From SIRX01 sp965214475 (GTDB lineage Bacteria; Actinomycetota; Rubrobacteria; Rubrobacterales; Rubrobacteraceae): a stretch of 64,000 bases of DNA. Where the stretch lies: NCBI GenBank assembly GCA_965214475.1, contig OZ243953.1, forward strand, positions 2,232,001 through 2,296,000, in the 5' to 3' direction. The notes beneath the pieces were generated by a model. It did not search any database and was not told the origin of the DNA. It worked only from the letters and a program-made list of their open reading frames with translations. The translations under genes and the position numbers were made by a program. Below, piece by piece: positions 24,428 through 32,141 of this stretch; the first letter of the stretch is position 1, and every line of letters starts with the position of its first letter.

Positions 24428-25357
24428 ATGTCTGGAGAAAGAAACGCCGACGGACGCTTTGCGCCAAGTCCTACAGGATCTCTGCACCTTGGGAACCTGC
24501 GGACTGCACTTCTGGCATGGTTGTTTGCCCGTTCGGCAGGAGCACGCTTTCTGGTGCGGATGGAGGATCTCGACCGCTCACGGGTGCGTCCGGGTTTGGA
24601 AGAGGCGCAACTCACAGATCTCCAGTCTTTGGGACTCGAATGGGACGATCCGGTCGTGCGCCAGTCCGAGCGCATGGAGTTGTACGAGGAAGCTATCTCA
24701 CGGCTCGACGCTGACGGGCATCTGTATCCTTGCTATTGTACCCGCGCCGAAATCCGGGCTGCGGTCTCTGCGCCGCACGGTATCTCGGCCGCCGACCGCT
24801 ACCCGGGCACCTGCCGCGAACTAACAGCGAAAGAGCGTTCCGACCGCGAGGCTGCCGGACGGCCTCCCGCTTTGCGAGTGCGGGCTGAGGGGACTATCCT
24901 GGCTTTCGAGGACAGGGTTCTCGGGCGACAAGAGGGAGAAGTGGACGATTTCGTAGTCCGGCGCAACGACGGCACACCTGCCTACCAGCTTGCCGTGGTC
25001 GTGGATGATGCGGACCAGGGGATAGGCGAGGTGGTGCGGGGAAATGACCTGATCGACTCCACGCCCCGGCAGCTTCTGCTTGCCCGGCTACTGGGTTTGC
25101 CGGTTCCCATCTACGCCCACGTGCCGCTCGTGCTCGGCCCCAACGGACAACGACTAGCCAAGCGGCACGGTTCGGTGACGCTCGCGGAGCGTGCGTCTCT
25201 CGGGGAAAGTCCGCGGGAAATCCGTGATTGGATGGCCCAAACTCTCGGCCTCGCCAAAACTGGGGAGAACCTTACGCTCGAAGAGTTGCTCGCCCGCTTA
25301 GATCCCACGAAATTGCCGAAAGAGCCCACCGTTTGGTCTGCGGAATCTTCCTCGTAA
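24428..25357 (+). CDS. gluQ: Glutamyl-Q tRNA(Asp) synthetase
   Basis: A truncated glutamyl-tRNA synthetase paralog that attaches glutamate to queuosine in tRNA-Asp. The product is 309 residues, without an anticodon-binding domain. The HIGH-type motif lies in FAPSPTGSLHLGNLRTALLA, the zinc ligands in CYCTRAEIR and YPGTCREL, and the KMSKS-type motif is LAKRHGSVTL. The presence of queG in the window supports use of queuosine by this organism. It starts at ATG 24428 with a weak ribosome site. Confidence 0.93.
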   Translation: MSGERNADGRFAPSPTGSLHLGNLRTALLAWLFARSAGARFLVRMEDLDRSRVRPGLEEAQLTDLQSLGLEWDDPVVRQSERMELYEEAISRLDADGHLYPCYCTRAEIRAAVSAPHGISAADRYPGTCRELTAKERSDREAAGRPPALRVRAEGTILAFEDRVLGRQEGEVDDFVVRRNDGTPAYQLAVVVDDADQGIGEVVRGNDLIDSTPRQLLLARLLGLPVPIYAHVPLVLGPNGQRLAKRHGSVTLAERASLGESPREIRDWMAQTLGLAKTGENLTLEELLARLDPTKLPKEPTVWSAESSS

Positions 25358-25483
25358 CCACTCGCTCTTTCCGCCTGGGTAACAGGAGCAGAAAAAGGAA
25401 CGGAGCTTCGGGCTCATTCTGTGGTAATTTTCTCCTACGTTGGGAAATCAGCGCACTCGAAGGTTCTAGCAAGGGGAAATCCT

Positions 25484-26665
25484 ATGGAGACGACACAAAA
25501 ATTCGACAGCCTCGTACAAAACGTCCGGGAGAGCTTCGGGGAGAAGATCGTAGCCTTGCGCCGGGACATTCACAAACAGCCGGAGCTTGGCTTCGGTACC
25601 GAGGAGACCGCCCGAAAAGTCCTCGACACCCTCGATGGGCTGCCGCTGGAGATACAGACCGGGGTGGCCGAGAACGGTATCGTCGCGACACTGGAAGGTG
25701 AGGGAGAGGGGCCGACCATCGGCCTGCGCGCGGATATGGACGCACTCCCGATCCACGAGGAAACGGGCTTGGATTTCGCCTCGCAAACGGACGGCAAGAT
25801 GCACGCTTGCGGCCATGATGGCCACACGAGCATGTTGGTAGGCGCGGCCCACGCCCTCTGCGGGATGCGGGACCAGCTAAACGGCACCGTAAAGTTCTTC
25901 TTCCAGCCCGCCGAAGAAGGCGGCGGCGGAGGACAGGTAATGGTCGAAGAGGGCGCCGCGGACGACGTAGACTCTATCTTTGCGTTGCACCTGTGGCCGG
26001 GGTTACCGTTCGGAACGGCAGCCACTAAGGCCGGCCCGATCATGGCCGCCGCCGACGTCTTCGATATGAAAGTAAAGACCGGCGGCGGACACGGCGCCAT
26101 GCCACATCTGGCGGTAGACGCCGTCGCTGTCGCGGCCCAGATCGTCACCATCCTTCAGACCATCGTTTCGCGGGAAGTAGACCCGGTCCAACCGGCGGTG
26201 CTGACGGTCGGGGAGATCGAGGCCGGAACAGCCTTCAACATCATCCCCGGTGAAGCCCGGCTGGGCGGTACGGTCCGCACCCTGGACGCCGACCTTAGAG
26301 AGAAAATTCCCGAGCGCATGGAAGAGTTGTCTCGCGGCGTCGCGAACGGCATGCGCGGAGACATCAAACTGGATTACACTTTTTCTTACCCGGTAACCGT
26401 CAATGACGAAGGAGCAGCCCGGCAGGCGCTCGGTGTGATCGGGGAACTTTTTGGAGAGGACCAAGCCTTAGAACTCCCGAACCCTTCGATGGGCGCCGAG
26501 GACTTCGCCTATTTCCTCGAAAAACTTCCCGGCGCTTTCATCTGGCTCGGTATCGGTGAAGATGCTCCTAACCTCCACACACCAAACTTCGCCTTCGACG
26601 AAGAAATACTCCCGCGCGGCGCTTCCCTACTCACGGCCCTCGCTCTGGAGACGCTATCGAACTAG
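25484..26665 (+). CDS. M20-family metallo-amidohydrolase
   Basis: A 393-residue M20D-type peptidase/amidohydrolase, as in N-acyl-amino acid or hippurate hydrolases. Metal and catalytic motifs are LRRDIHKQPELGF, GLRADMDALPIHEETG, MHACGHDGHTSMLVG, FFFQPAEEGGGG and the C-terminal NPSMGAEDFAYFLEKLPG. ATG 25484 follows CAAGGGGAAAT. The substrate is probably an N-acylated amino acid or related amide; sequence alone does not decide. It is not obviously in an operon. Confidence 0.9.
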   Translation: METTQKFDSLVQNVRESFGEKIVALRRDIHKQPELGFGTEETARKVLDTLDGLPLEIQTGVAENGIVATLEGEGEGPTIGLRADMDALPIHEETGLDFASQTDGKMHACGHDGHTSMLVGAAHALCGMRDQLNGTVKFFFQPAEEGGGGGQVMVEEGAADDVDSIFALHLWPGLPFGTAATKAGPIMAAADVFDMKVKTGGGHGAMPHLAVDAVAVAAQIVTILQTIVSREVDPVQPAVLTVGEIEAGTAFNIIPGEARLGGTVRTLDADLREKIPERMEELSRGVANGMRGDIKLDYTFSYPVTVNDEGAARQALGVIGELFGEDQALELPNPSMGAEDFAYFLEKLPGAFIWLGIGEDAPNLHTPNFAFDEEILPRGASLLTALALETLSN

Positions 26666-26714
26666 AAAACCTCACACACAACCGAACACCCGAAAAGAAA
26701 GTCCCCTCCGCAGC

Positions 26715-26743
26715 TTGACACTCTAATATATGTGCGGTATACA
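26715..26743 (+). promoter_or_regulatory. Consensus promoter with overlapping 25-bp dyad operator
   Basis: TTGACA (26715-26720), 17-bp spacer, TATACA (26738-26743). A perfect 9-bp inverted repeat, AATATATGT (26725-26733) and ACATATATT (26741-26749) with a 7-bp centre, covers the spacer, the -10 and the start region. No coding frame follows on this strand, so it probably drives the hairpin RNA at 26751. Confidence 0.75.
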
Positions 26744-26750
26744 TATATTT

Positions 26751-26836
26751 GTCTGGTGCTCATATTTAGTTCCTATTCCTCCTTTCCCTTTCCCCACCTA
26801 TCACCCCTATAGGAAAGAGCACCGGACTTCTTTTCT
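26751..26836 (+). ncRNA. Candidate small RNA: long hairpin with C/U-rich loop
   Basis: The transcript predicted from the promoter starts at the base of a hairpin. GTCTGGTGCTC (26751-26761) pairs with GAGCACCGGAC (26817-26827), 11 pairs with one G-U. An inner stem TTCCTAT (26770-26776) pairs with ATAGGAA (26809-26815). The 32-nt loop between has no G and contains CCTCCTTTC, CCCTTT and CCCC runs. The closing stem is followed by TTCTTTTC. C-rich loops like this can pair with ribosome-binding sites. I know no matching named family. Confidence 0.6.
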
Positions 26837-26845
26837 ACTAACTTT

Positions 26846-27463
26846 CTAACTTTGCGGCGGGTTGACGAGCACTTCGTAGGCGTCGCCGGGGCCGAGTAGC
26901 GCTAGCAGTATAAGTAGCAGGGTGGCTATTGGTATCAGGGTTCCGAGTGCGGCGCGTTTCCAGCTCGGGCCGAGTGTTTCCTTAACCGCGACGGTGGCAA
27001 CGTAGGGGCTGTAGAGCAGGATGAGGAATGGGGCGTAGGGTATTGGCAGCAGGATCAGGACGCCGGAGGCGTACCCCAGGGAGCGGAAGAGGGGACCGAA
27101 CTTCGCCCGCGAGGGCGCCCCATCGAGGACGACGAGAACGAGTGTCGTAAGGCTGGCCACGAGCAGTGGACCGAGAACCACCGCCACGACGAGTCCGAGT
27201 AGTAAGGCGTACAGGAGGCTGGAGTCGAATTCCCGTATCCACACCGCCTGGAGAGCGGCTTCCAATAGGAGGGTCGCGTAGATCACGAGCGAGGCAAATA
27301 CCGCAGGCCCGATCGTACCTCCCTCGGGGTCGAGGTTGCGGAAGAACCGTCGCGGAGAGAACCACACGCCGCGCAATGCGTCCCAAAATCCTACTGAAGG
27401 GTGATCGTAGTCAGGCGCCCGTGACAAGTTATTCTCGTCCGGACTTATCAGCTTCGCGTACAA
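26846..27463 (-). CDS. Yip1-domain membrane protein
   Basis: A 205-residue protein with five hydrophobic segments and the Yip1-like N-terminal signature WDALRGVWFSPRRFFRNLDP near residue 27. Bacterial Yip1-domain proteins have no defined role. The start is TTG 27463 (LYAKLISPDE) and overlaps the end of a DUF4097-like remnant. A second TTG lies 12 codons further in. The 3' end converges on the candidate small RNA. Confidence 0.75.
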   Translation of the reverse strand: MYAKLISPDENNLSRAPDYDHPSVGFWDALRGVWFSPRRFFRNLDPEGGTIGPAVFASLVIYATLLLEAALQAVWIREFDSSLLYALLLGLVVAVVLGPLLVASLTTLVLVVLDGAPSRAKFGPLFRSLGYASGVLILLPIPYAPFLILLYSPYVATVAVKETLGPSWKRAALGTLIPIATLLLILLALLGPGDAYEVLVNPPQS

Positions 27464-27660
27464 CGGCGCCGATGCGAGCTTGGATATCTACGGCCTTTCG
27501 TGTCTCTTACTTTTACGTCCCTGGCTCCGGCGCGAACTGACGCGTTGCCGTCCAAGTTGGCTACTTCTACTTCGCCCGCCCCTGATTCTAACTCTACCGA
27601 GCCATACGTCGTCGCATCGAACTCTATCGCCTTCAGGCTTCCAACACCTTCGATCCGCAC
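27448..27660 (-). pseudogene. Fragment of a DUF4097-like beta-repeat protein
   Basis: The translation contains GVGSLKAIEFDATTYGSVEL and SGAGEVEVANLDGNASVRAG followed by ARDVKVRDTKG. This looks like the repeating beta-strand pattern of DUF4097 surface proteins. The frame then degenerates into basic sequence (RYPSSHRRRCTRS). Neither the signal sequence nor a complete domain is present. It is probably a remnant; the family call is tentative. Confidence 0.35.
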
Positions 27661-27751
27661 CGCCCTGCGCCCGTGACGGCGGGATACTTCCTAGATCCTG
27701 AAGCCCATCCGGAATTTTCCCGACCGGTAGTGTATGCAGGAGGGTTCCTTT

Positions 27752-28114
27752 CTAAGGTCCCACGCGACCGTAGACGTCCTCCAAGCGGATAATGTCGTCT
27801 TCGTCGAATTCTCCGAAGGAAATTTCCAATATTCGTACCTCGTTCTCACCGTCGGCCGAGAGCCGGTGGATCGTCTCGCGGGGAATAAAGAGTTTTTCTT
27901 CTTGTTCGGGATGTAGGATTTTATCGTCAAGCTCTACGCAGGCCCCGGGGTCCAGAACGACCCAGAGCTCGTCCCGCTGGTGATGATACTGGCGGGAGAG
28001 AACTCCCCCTGGGGCGACCGTGATGATTTTGACCGTACACGGCAGGTTATGGGTGTACTGCTCGAAACGCCCCCACGGCTTGTCTACTTTTATTGAAGGC
28101 GGCTTGTAGTCCAC
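27752..28114 (-). CDS. Cupin protein, mannose-6-phosphate isomerase type II-like
   Basis: A 120-residue single cupin domain resembling the C-terminal isomerase part of bifunctional ManC/GMP proteins: KPWGRFEQYTHN, PGGVLSRQYHHQRDELWVVL with the metal-binding His-x-His...Glu, and FIPRETIHRLSADGENEVRI, EISFGEFDEDDIIRLEDVYGR. It would interconvert mannose 6-phosphate and fructose 6-phosphate or bind a related sugar. No nucleotidyltransferase is fused or adjacent. Confidence 0.85.
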   Translation of the reverse strand: MDYKPPSIKVDKPWGRFEQYTHNLPCTVKIITVAPGGVLSRQYHHQRDELWVVLDPGACVELDDKILHPEQEEKLFIPRETIHRLSADGENEVRILEISFGEFDEDDIIRLEDVYGRVGP

Positions 28115-28260
28115 TCTCTTACTCCTCCCATCTCAGAGGTAGAATAGTTTAGAACATTCACCCGCGCTCGTGCAGGCGGTGCCCTACCAAAACATCTGCT
28201 TGTGCGAATGCTTCTGATGTGGCATTCTTACAGAATCATCCGACGGAGAAAGAGGTTCAC

Positions 28261-28626
28261 ATGCCCAGGCTCGGAGTAGAAGGCGTAGGAGAGTTCGATG
28301 TCGAAGACGGTAAGCGGCTGGTTCTTGCGATAGAGCAGGACGCAGGGGTGGATATTCTTCACCGTTGCGGCGCCTACGCCAAATGCACCACCTGCCGGGT
28401 CGAGTACCTGGAAGGCGAGCCGGAGCAAATGACGCAGGCCGAGCTGAAAGTGCTGGAGAGCCGGGATCTTCTCGGTGAAGTACGGCTTTCGTGCCAGGCG
28501 GTTTGCGACCGCGACATGACGGTGCGCCCGCTAATGACGGTGACTTCCACCGGACTCGACGGTCCCGGGGCAGAACCGGAGCCGGAGATCACCCCCGAGC
28601 CGGAGTGGGTCGAAAAACCGTCCTGA
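28261..28626 (+). CDS. 2Fe-2S ferredoxin
   Basis: A 121-residue plant-type 2Fe-2S ferredoxin, an electron carrier. The cluster cysteines are in HRCGAYAKCTTCRVEYLEG and the last in VRLSCQAVC. The C-terminal tail is acidic and proline-rich (GAEPEPEITPEPEWVEKPS). ATG 28261 follows GAGAAAGAGG. It is transcribed alone, and its redox partner is not evident; the cluster would be supplied by the suf system. Confidence 0.9.
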   Translation: MPRLGVEGVGEFDVEDGKRLVLAIEQDAGVDILHRCGAYAKCTTCRVEYLEGEPEQMTQAELKVLESRDLLGEVRLSCQAVCDRDMTVRPLMTVTSTGLDGPGAEPEPEITPEPEWVEKPS

Positions 28627-28635
28627 TACAAGGTC

Positions 28636-29424
28636 TTAGTCGTCGACTTCGCCTTCGAAGATCGCAAAGACGGCGCCCTGGGGGTCGGTTAGAACCGAGA
28701 TCCTACCGGCTCCTATTTCCATCGGTTCGGCCAGCACTTCTCCTCCAAGCTCTTTTGTCTGTGCGACAGTGCCGTCGCACGAGGATACCGTGAAGTAGAC
28801 GAGCCAGTAGGGAGGCATGTCGCCGTGTCGCTCGTCCATAGGCATGATGCCGCCATTATCGGAACCGGCGTTCTGTAGCACCACGTAGGCCAGCTCTCCA
28901 TCCTCTTCCATCGGCAGCGTCTCCCAGCCGAAGAGGCCGGTATAGAAATCCATCGTCGCGTTTACGTCGCGGGTTTGCAGATCGTTCCAGGCAAAGCAGC
29001 CGGTATCGTTGACCCGGCTAGCACCGATCCAGAAACTTGGCTCCCAGACAGCAAACGTGGCGCCTAGCGGGTCGGCAATAACTGCCATACGGCCCATGTC
29101 CAGTACGTTGCGCGGTTCACTGTGTACGGTACCGCCCAATTCTCGGGTTCTGGAGGCTGTTTCATCAATGTCCGCGACGCTCACGTAGGAAGACCAGTGT
29201 GGCGGTATGCCCTGCTCGCGCCTACCAGGTTCCATCTCGTAGAGGGCACAGACCTCATCGTCGCCGAGGTAGAGCATCGTGTAGTTTCCGCCTTCTGCAA
29301 CTGCAATGCTCTCTGTTTGCCAGTCGAATAGCTCGCCGTAGAAGTTCGCTGCGCCGGACGGGTCTGTAGTCGCCAGGTCCACCCAGCAGAAAGTCTCCGG
29401 TTCGTAGCTGGTTCTCTTGCCCAT
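28636..29424 (-). CDS. VOC-family protein with two glyoxalase-like domains
   Basis: A 262-residue protein made of two vicinal-oxygen-chelate modules. The first begins FCWVDLATTDPSGAANFYGE, the second FAWNDLQTRDVNATMDFYTG. Each ends in the usual DPQGA/DPLGA-type strand (VIADPLGATFAVWEP, VLTDPQGAVFAIFEG). Proteins of this type are annotated as glyoxalase/bleomycin-resistance-like, but no function is proven. Its 3' end converges on the ferredoxin gene with 9 bp between stops. Confidence 0.88.
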   Translation of the reverse strand: MGKRTSYEPETFCWVDLATTDPSGAANFYGELFDWQTESIAVAEGGNYTMLYLGDDEVCALYEMEPGRREQGIPPHWSSYVSVADIDETASRTRELGGTVHSEPRNVLDMGRMAVIADPLGATFAVWEPSFWIGASRVNDTGCFAWNDLQTRDVNATMDFYTGLFGWETLPMEEDGELAYVVLQNAGSDNGGIMPMDERHGDMPPYWLVYFTVSSCDGTVAQTKELGGEVLAEPMEIGAGRISVLTDPQGAVFAIFEGEVDD

Positions 29425-29531
29425 GGTCCCCTCTTTTTAAGGCCAGACAAGCGGTTGCTCGACAAGTCTACGGGAGATTGTTTGCTTCCCAAGTAGCAGA
29501 TGTTTACGAAAACTTACGGATTATCGAGACC

Positions 29532-30341
29532 TCAGGCGAAGTTGCGCTCGATCCAGGCGACCGCGTGATCGACTAGGCCTCGCGCCTCGAACAGGTGAGC
29601 CGTGGCCTCTCCGACCGGGCCGCTATTACCGGCTCCAGTCCCGAGTGCCGAACGCGCGATGTGCTCGATGTAGTCTTCCTCACCCAGGACGCGTTCGTAA
29701 GGCAATGCTCCTTCCGAAGTATCGATGTCCGAGAAGTTTCTCCAGAAACGCTCGCCGTCTATTATCACGGGCATGCCGTAGCTCAAGCGTCGCTTGCCGG
29801 GAGCCTCCGCGATAGCCTCCGCGTGGTGCACCAATGTTACGCTCTCCAACGGCGCACCGAGAACCAGGACCTGCCCGTCGAGCTCGACCAGCCGGGCGTA
29901 GGGTGTGCCGGCTCCGTAGGCGTCATCGTAGGGATGTTCCGCGGTGAGAACTTCGGCGAGCGGACCGACGGCCGCCACGCCAGCCTCCGGATGCCCGCTG
30001 TGGCGAGAGTCCGGCCAGGTCCTCAAAGTTTCGGGGAGGCGTCCGTGTTCGCGCCGGGCGAGGGCGAAGCGCGGGTCGTAGGCTGGATGTTCTTCGAGAT
30101 GTATTCGCCTCGTTTCCTCGTCCAGCGCGCTGAGATCCTCGGGTGGTTCGTCCTGCCAGCCGGTGTAGGCCACGAGTGTACCGTCGGCTCCCAGGACATC
30201 GAGCAGGGCACGTACGATGGTCTCCGCGCCGCCGACCACGTGGCCGAGCGCGGACATCCGGCAGTGGACTATCGTTACGCTACCCAGCTTCACGCCGAGG
30301 TTCTCCAGATCGCGAACCAGCCGCGAACGCGCCATCAGCAT
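29532..30341 (-). CDS. Aminoglycoside N(3)-acetyltransferase-like protein
   Basis: A 269-residue member of the AAC(3)/YokD acetyltransferase family, which transfers acetyl from acetyl-CoA to the 3-amino group of aminoglycosides or to unknown native substrates. Family features are VHCRMSALGHVVGGAETIVR, DVLGADGTLVAYTGWQ, RHSGHPEAGVAAVG, and GQVLVLGAPLESVTLVHHAE. It is full length and intact. Chromosomal actinobacterial members often have housekeeping roles, so resistance should not be assumed. Confidence 0.88.
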   Translation of the reverse strand: MLMARSRLVRDLENLGVKLGSVTIVHCRMSALGHVVGGAETIVRALLDVLGADGTLVAYTGWQDEPPEDLSALDEETRRIHLEEHPAYDPRFALARREHGRLPETLRTWPDSRHSGHPEAGVAAVGPLAEVLTAEHPYDDAYGAGTPYARLVELDGQVLVLGAPLESVTLVHHAEAIAEAPGKRRLSYGMPVIIDGERFWRNFSDIDTSEGALPYERVLGEEDYIEHIARSALGTGAGNSGPVGEATAHLFEARGLVDHAVAWIERNFA

Positions 30342-30476
30342 GTGTCAATACTAGCAGGAGCGCCGAAGATGGGGCCAGCAGTCCACGAGGCATATATTCA
30401 TCCGTGCTGGCGTTGTAGTATGATCTTGCTTGGGGGAGGGTGCTGGTAAAGTCGCGATAGAGCTGCGAGGTGACGA

Positions 30477-32141
30477 ATGGCGAAGGTACGGCAGCGGGCG
30501 CGGGAAGCAGTCGAGGAGTTCACCCAGGACGAGCAGTTCGGGGAGTTCGAGGTAGACCCCGGGGACTTTCTCTCAGCGCGGGAGCGCGGCGGGACGGCCG
30601 GAACCCAGATCGAGCAGCAAACAGCCTCGCTCTCTGAGGCCTCGGAGATCCTCAACCGCAGCTTCCCCACACAGACCCGTTCGGGGGAGTTCGTCAACGT
30701 CATCTCACCGGTGGTGATCCCGAACCGTCAGTCGCTCTTCTGGCGGCTATTACCGATAGGTTTGCTGATTATGTTCGTCGTGGTGGGCATCGTAGCTATG
30801 CTGACGATCAGCACGCTGCCGTTTATTGGGGAGCTTGGGTTGATGGTGTTTGGGCCACACTTCTGGCTACTCCTGATCGCACTGGCCGTCTTCGTGTGGT
30901 GGCGCCAGAGCGTGGTGATGGTCCCTGACGGGAGCCAGGCGGTCATTACGCGCTTCGGCAAGCTGGAAGAAGTCGTGGACGCCGGTCGGACGCTGCTCTT
31001 CAACCCCTGGAAACAGGTTAGCTACCTCGTCAATACCGCCAAAGAATATCCGTACAACGCCCCGATAAGAGAGGCCCCGACGGCAGGCCGGGTGAACGCC
31101 TCGGTGGACCTGTTCTTGCAGTTCCGGATCGAAGACCCGGCGGAGTACATCTTTACCGTCGGCGGGGTGCGGGGTTTCGCAGATAAGCTGGAAAACGCGA
31201 TCAGCGAGATGACGCGAGCCCTGATCTACGAGCAGAACGCCGAAGACATCTACGATCTCGTAGGCGAGAGCACCCAAAAGTTCGTCGAATCACTCAATAA
31301 GCAGTTTCTCCCCGCCGTCCGCTTTACGAACGCGAACATCACGCATGCCGAACCTTCGAGCCAGGAGTACCGGATGGACCTGGCGTCCCCAGAGATGGTG
31401 CGGGTGGCGAAGGAGGCGTACACCTACCAGTACGAGCTTCGGCTCCGCAAGGAGCAGGACGAGGGCGAGCTGAACAAAGAGCTGGCCTCGCTGCGGGAGA
31501 CGCTCTCGGCGATACAGGCGGAGGTCGCCAGCTACCAGGCTCAGATCGATATCGCCCGCGAACGGGAGACGAACCGGGCCAACGCCCGCGCCCGCCAACG
31601 CATGGTTGAGGCGGAGAGCACGGCCAACGCCAACGCGGCGCTTTTGGAGGCGCAGGCGCTGGATATTCGGGCCGTTAGCGGGGCCGGGGCGCCGGAGATT
31701 TTGGAGTACCGTTTCCAGAAGGACGTGCTGGACCGGCTGGAGTCGGTCGCCGGGCGGTTGCCGCAGGTGGTTCAGATCGGGGAGGATGGCGGGCAGAGCC
31801 TGGACTTCCTCTCTATCGCCCGCGAGATGATCGGGACCAGCGACGAGTCGATCTACACGTCTGAGGACATGCAGGCCATCCGGGAGCGGATGGGGGAGAT
31901 ACAGGACCGCATCAAGGAGCGGGAGGCGGAGATAGAAGACTTGATCTCCATCGAACAGGCCGTAACCGACGACGAGCCGCGAGAGCCAGAGGCCGCCGAA
32001 GAGGAGACTGCGGAACGGCTGGAGGAAATCCGACAGTCCGTCACCGATCAGGCCGTGAAGGATCGGGTCGAGCGCATCGGTCAGGGTGAGAACGCTGATG
32101 GAGCCAACGGGTCCGCCGGGCCGGAGGAGGACGAAGAATGA
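30477..32141 (+). CDS. SPFH/Band-7 domain membrane protein A
   Basis: A 554-residue membrane protein. A polar N-terminal region of about 85 residues precedes two membrane helices (about 88-112 and 119-142). An SPFH domain begins VMVPDGSQAVITRFGKLEEV and includes FRIEDPAEYIFTVGGV. A long coiled coil runs from about 320 to 400 (ELNKELASLRETLSAIQAEV and onward), and an acidic Glu-rich tail ends GPEEDEE. SPFH proteins form ring-shaped assemblies on membranes. The start has GAGGTGA upstream. It overlaps a second SPFH gene by four bases, implying a hetero-oligomer like HflK/HflC, but no protease or NfeD gene is adjacent. Confidence 0.85.
   Translation: MAKVRQRAREAVEEFTQDEQFGEFEVDPGDFLSARERGGTAGTQIEQQTASLSEASEILNRSFPTQTRSGEFVNVISPVVIPNRQSLFWRLLPIGLLIMFVVVGIVAMLTISTLPFIGELGLMVFGPHFWLLLIALAVFVWWRQSVVMVPDGSQAVITRFGKLEEVVDAGRTLLFNPWKQVSYLVNTAKEYPYNAPIREAPTAGRVNASVDLFLQFRIEDPAEYIFTVGGVRGFADKLENAISEMTRALIYEQNAEDIYDLVGESTQKFVESLNKQFLPAVRFTNANITHAEPSSQEYRMDLASPEMVRVAKEAYTYQYELRLRKEQDEGELNKELASLRETLSAIQAEVASYQAQIDIARERETNRANARARQRMVEAESTANANAALLEAQALDIRAVSGAGAPEILEYRFQKDVLDRLESVAGRLPQVVQIGEDGGQSLDFLSIAREMIGTSDESIYTSEDMQAIRERMGEIQDRIKEREAEIEDLISIEQAVTDDEPREPEAAEEETAERLEEIRQSVTDQAVKDRVERIGQGENADGANGSAGPEEDEE

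Noticed and set aside
24459..24824. Overlapping frames inside gluQ and other conserved genes
   Set aside because: They lie antisense or out of frame within genes with clear motifs, show no family similarity, and have no ribosome sites.
26766..26866. Minus-strand small frame with AAAGGAGG in the candidate small-RNA region
   Set aside because: The purine-rich tract is the complement of the C/U-rich loop, spacing to the ATG is too long, and the minus strand has no promoter there.
29532..30341. Acquired antibiotic-resistance gene on a mobile element
   Set aside because: The AAC(3)-like gene has no flanking repeats or transposase and its codon use resembles its neighbours.
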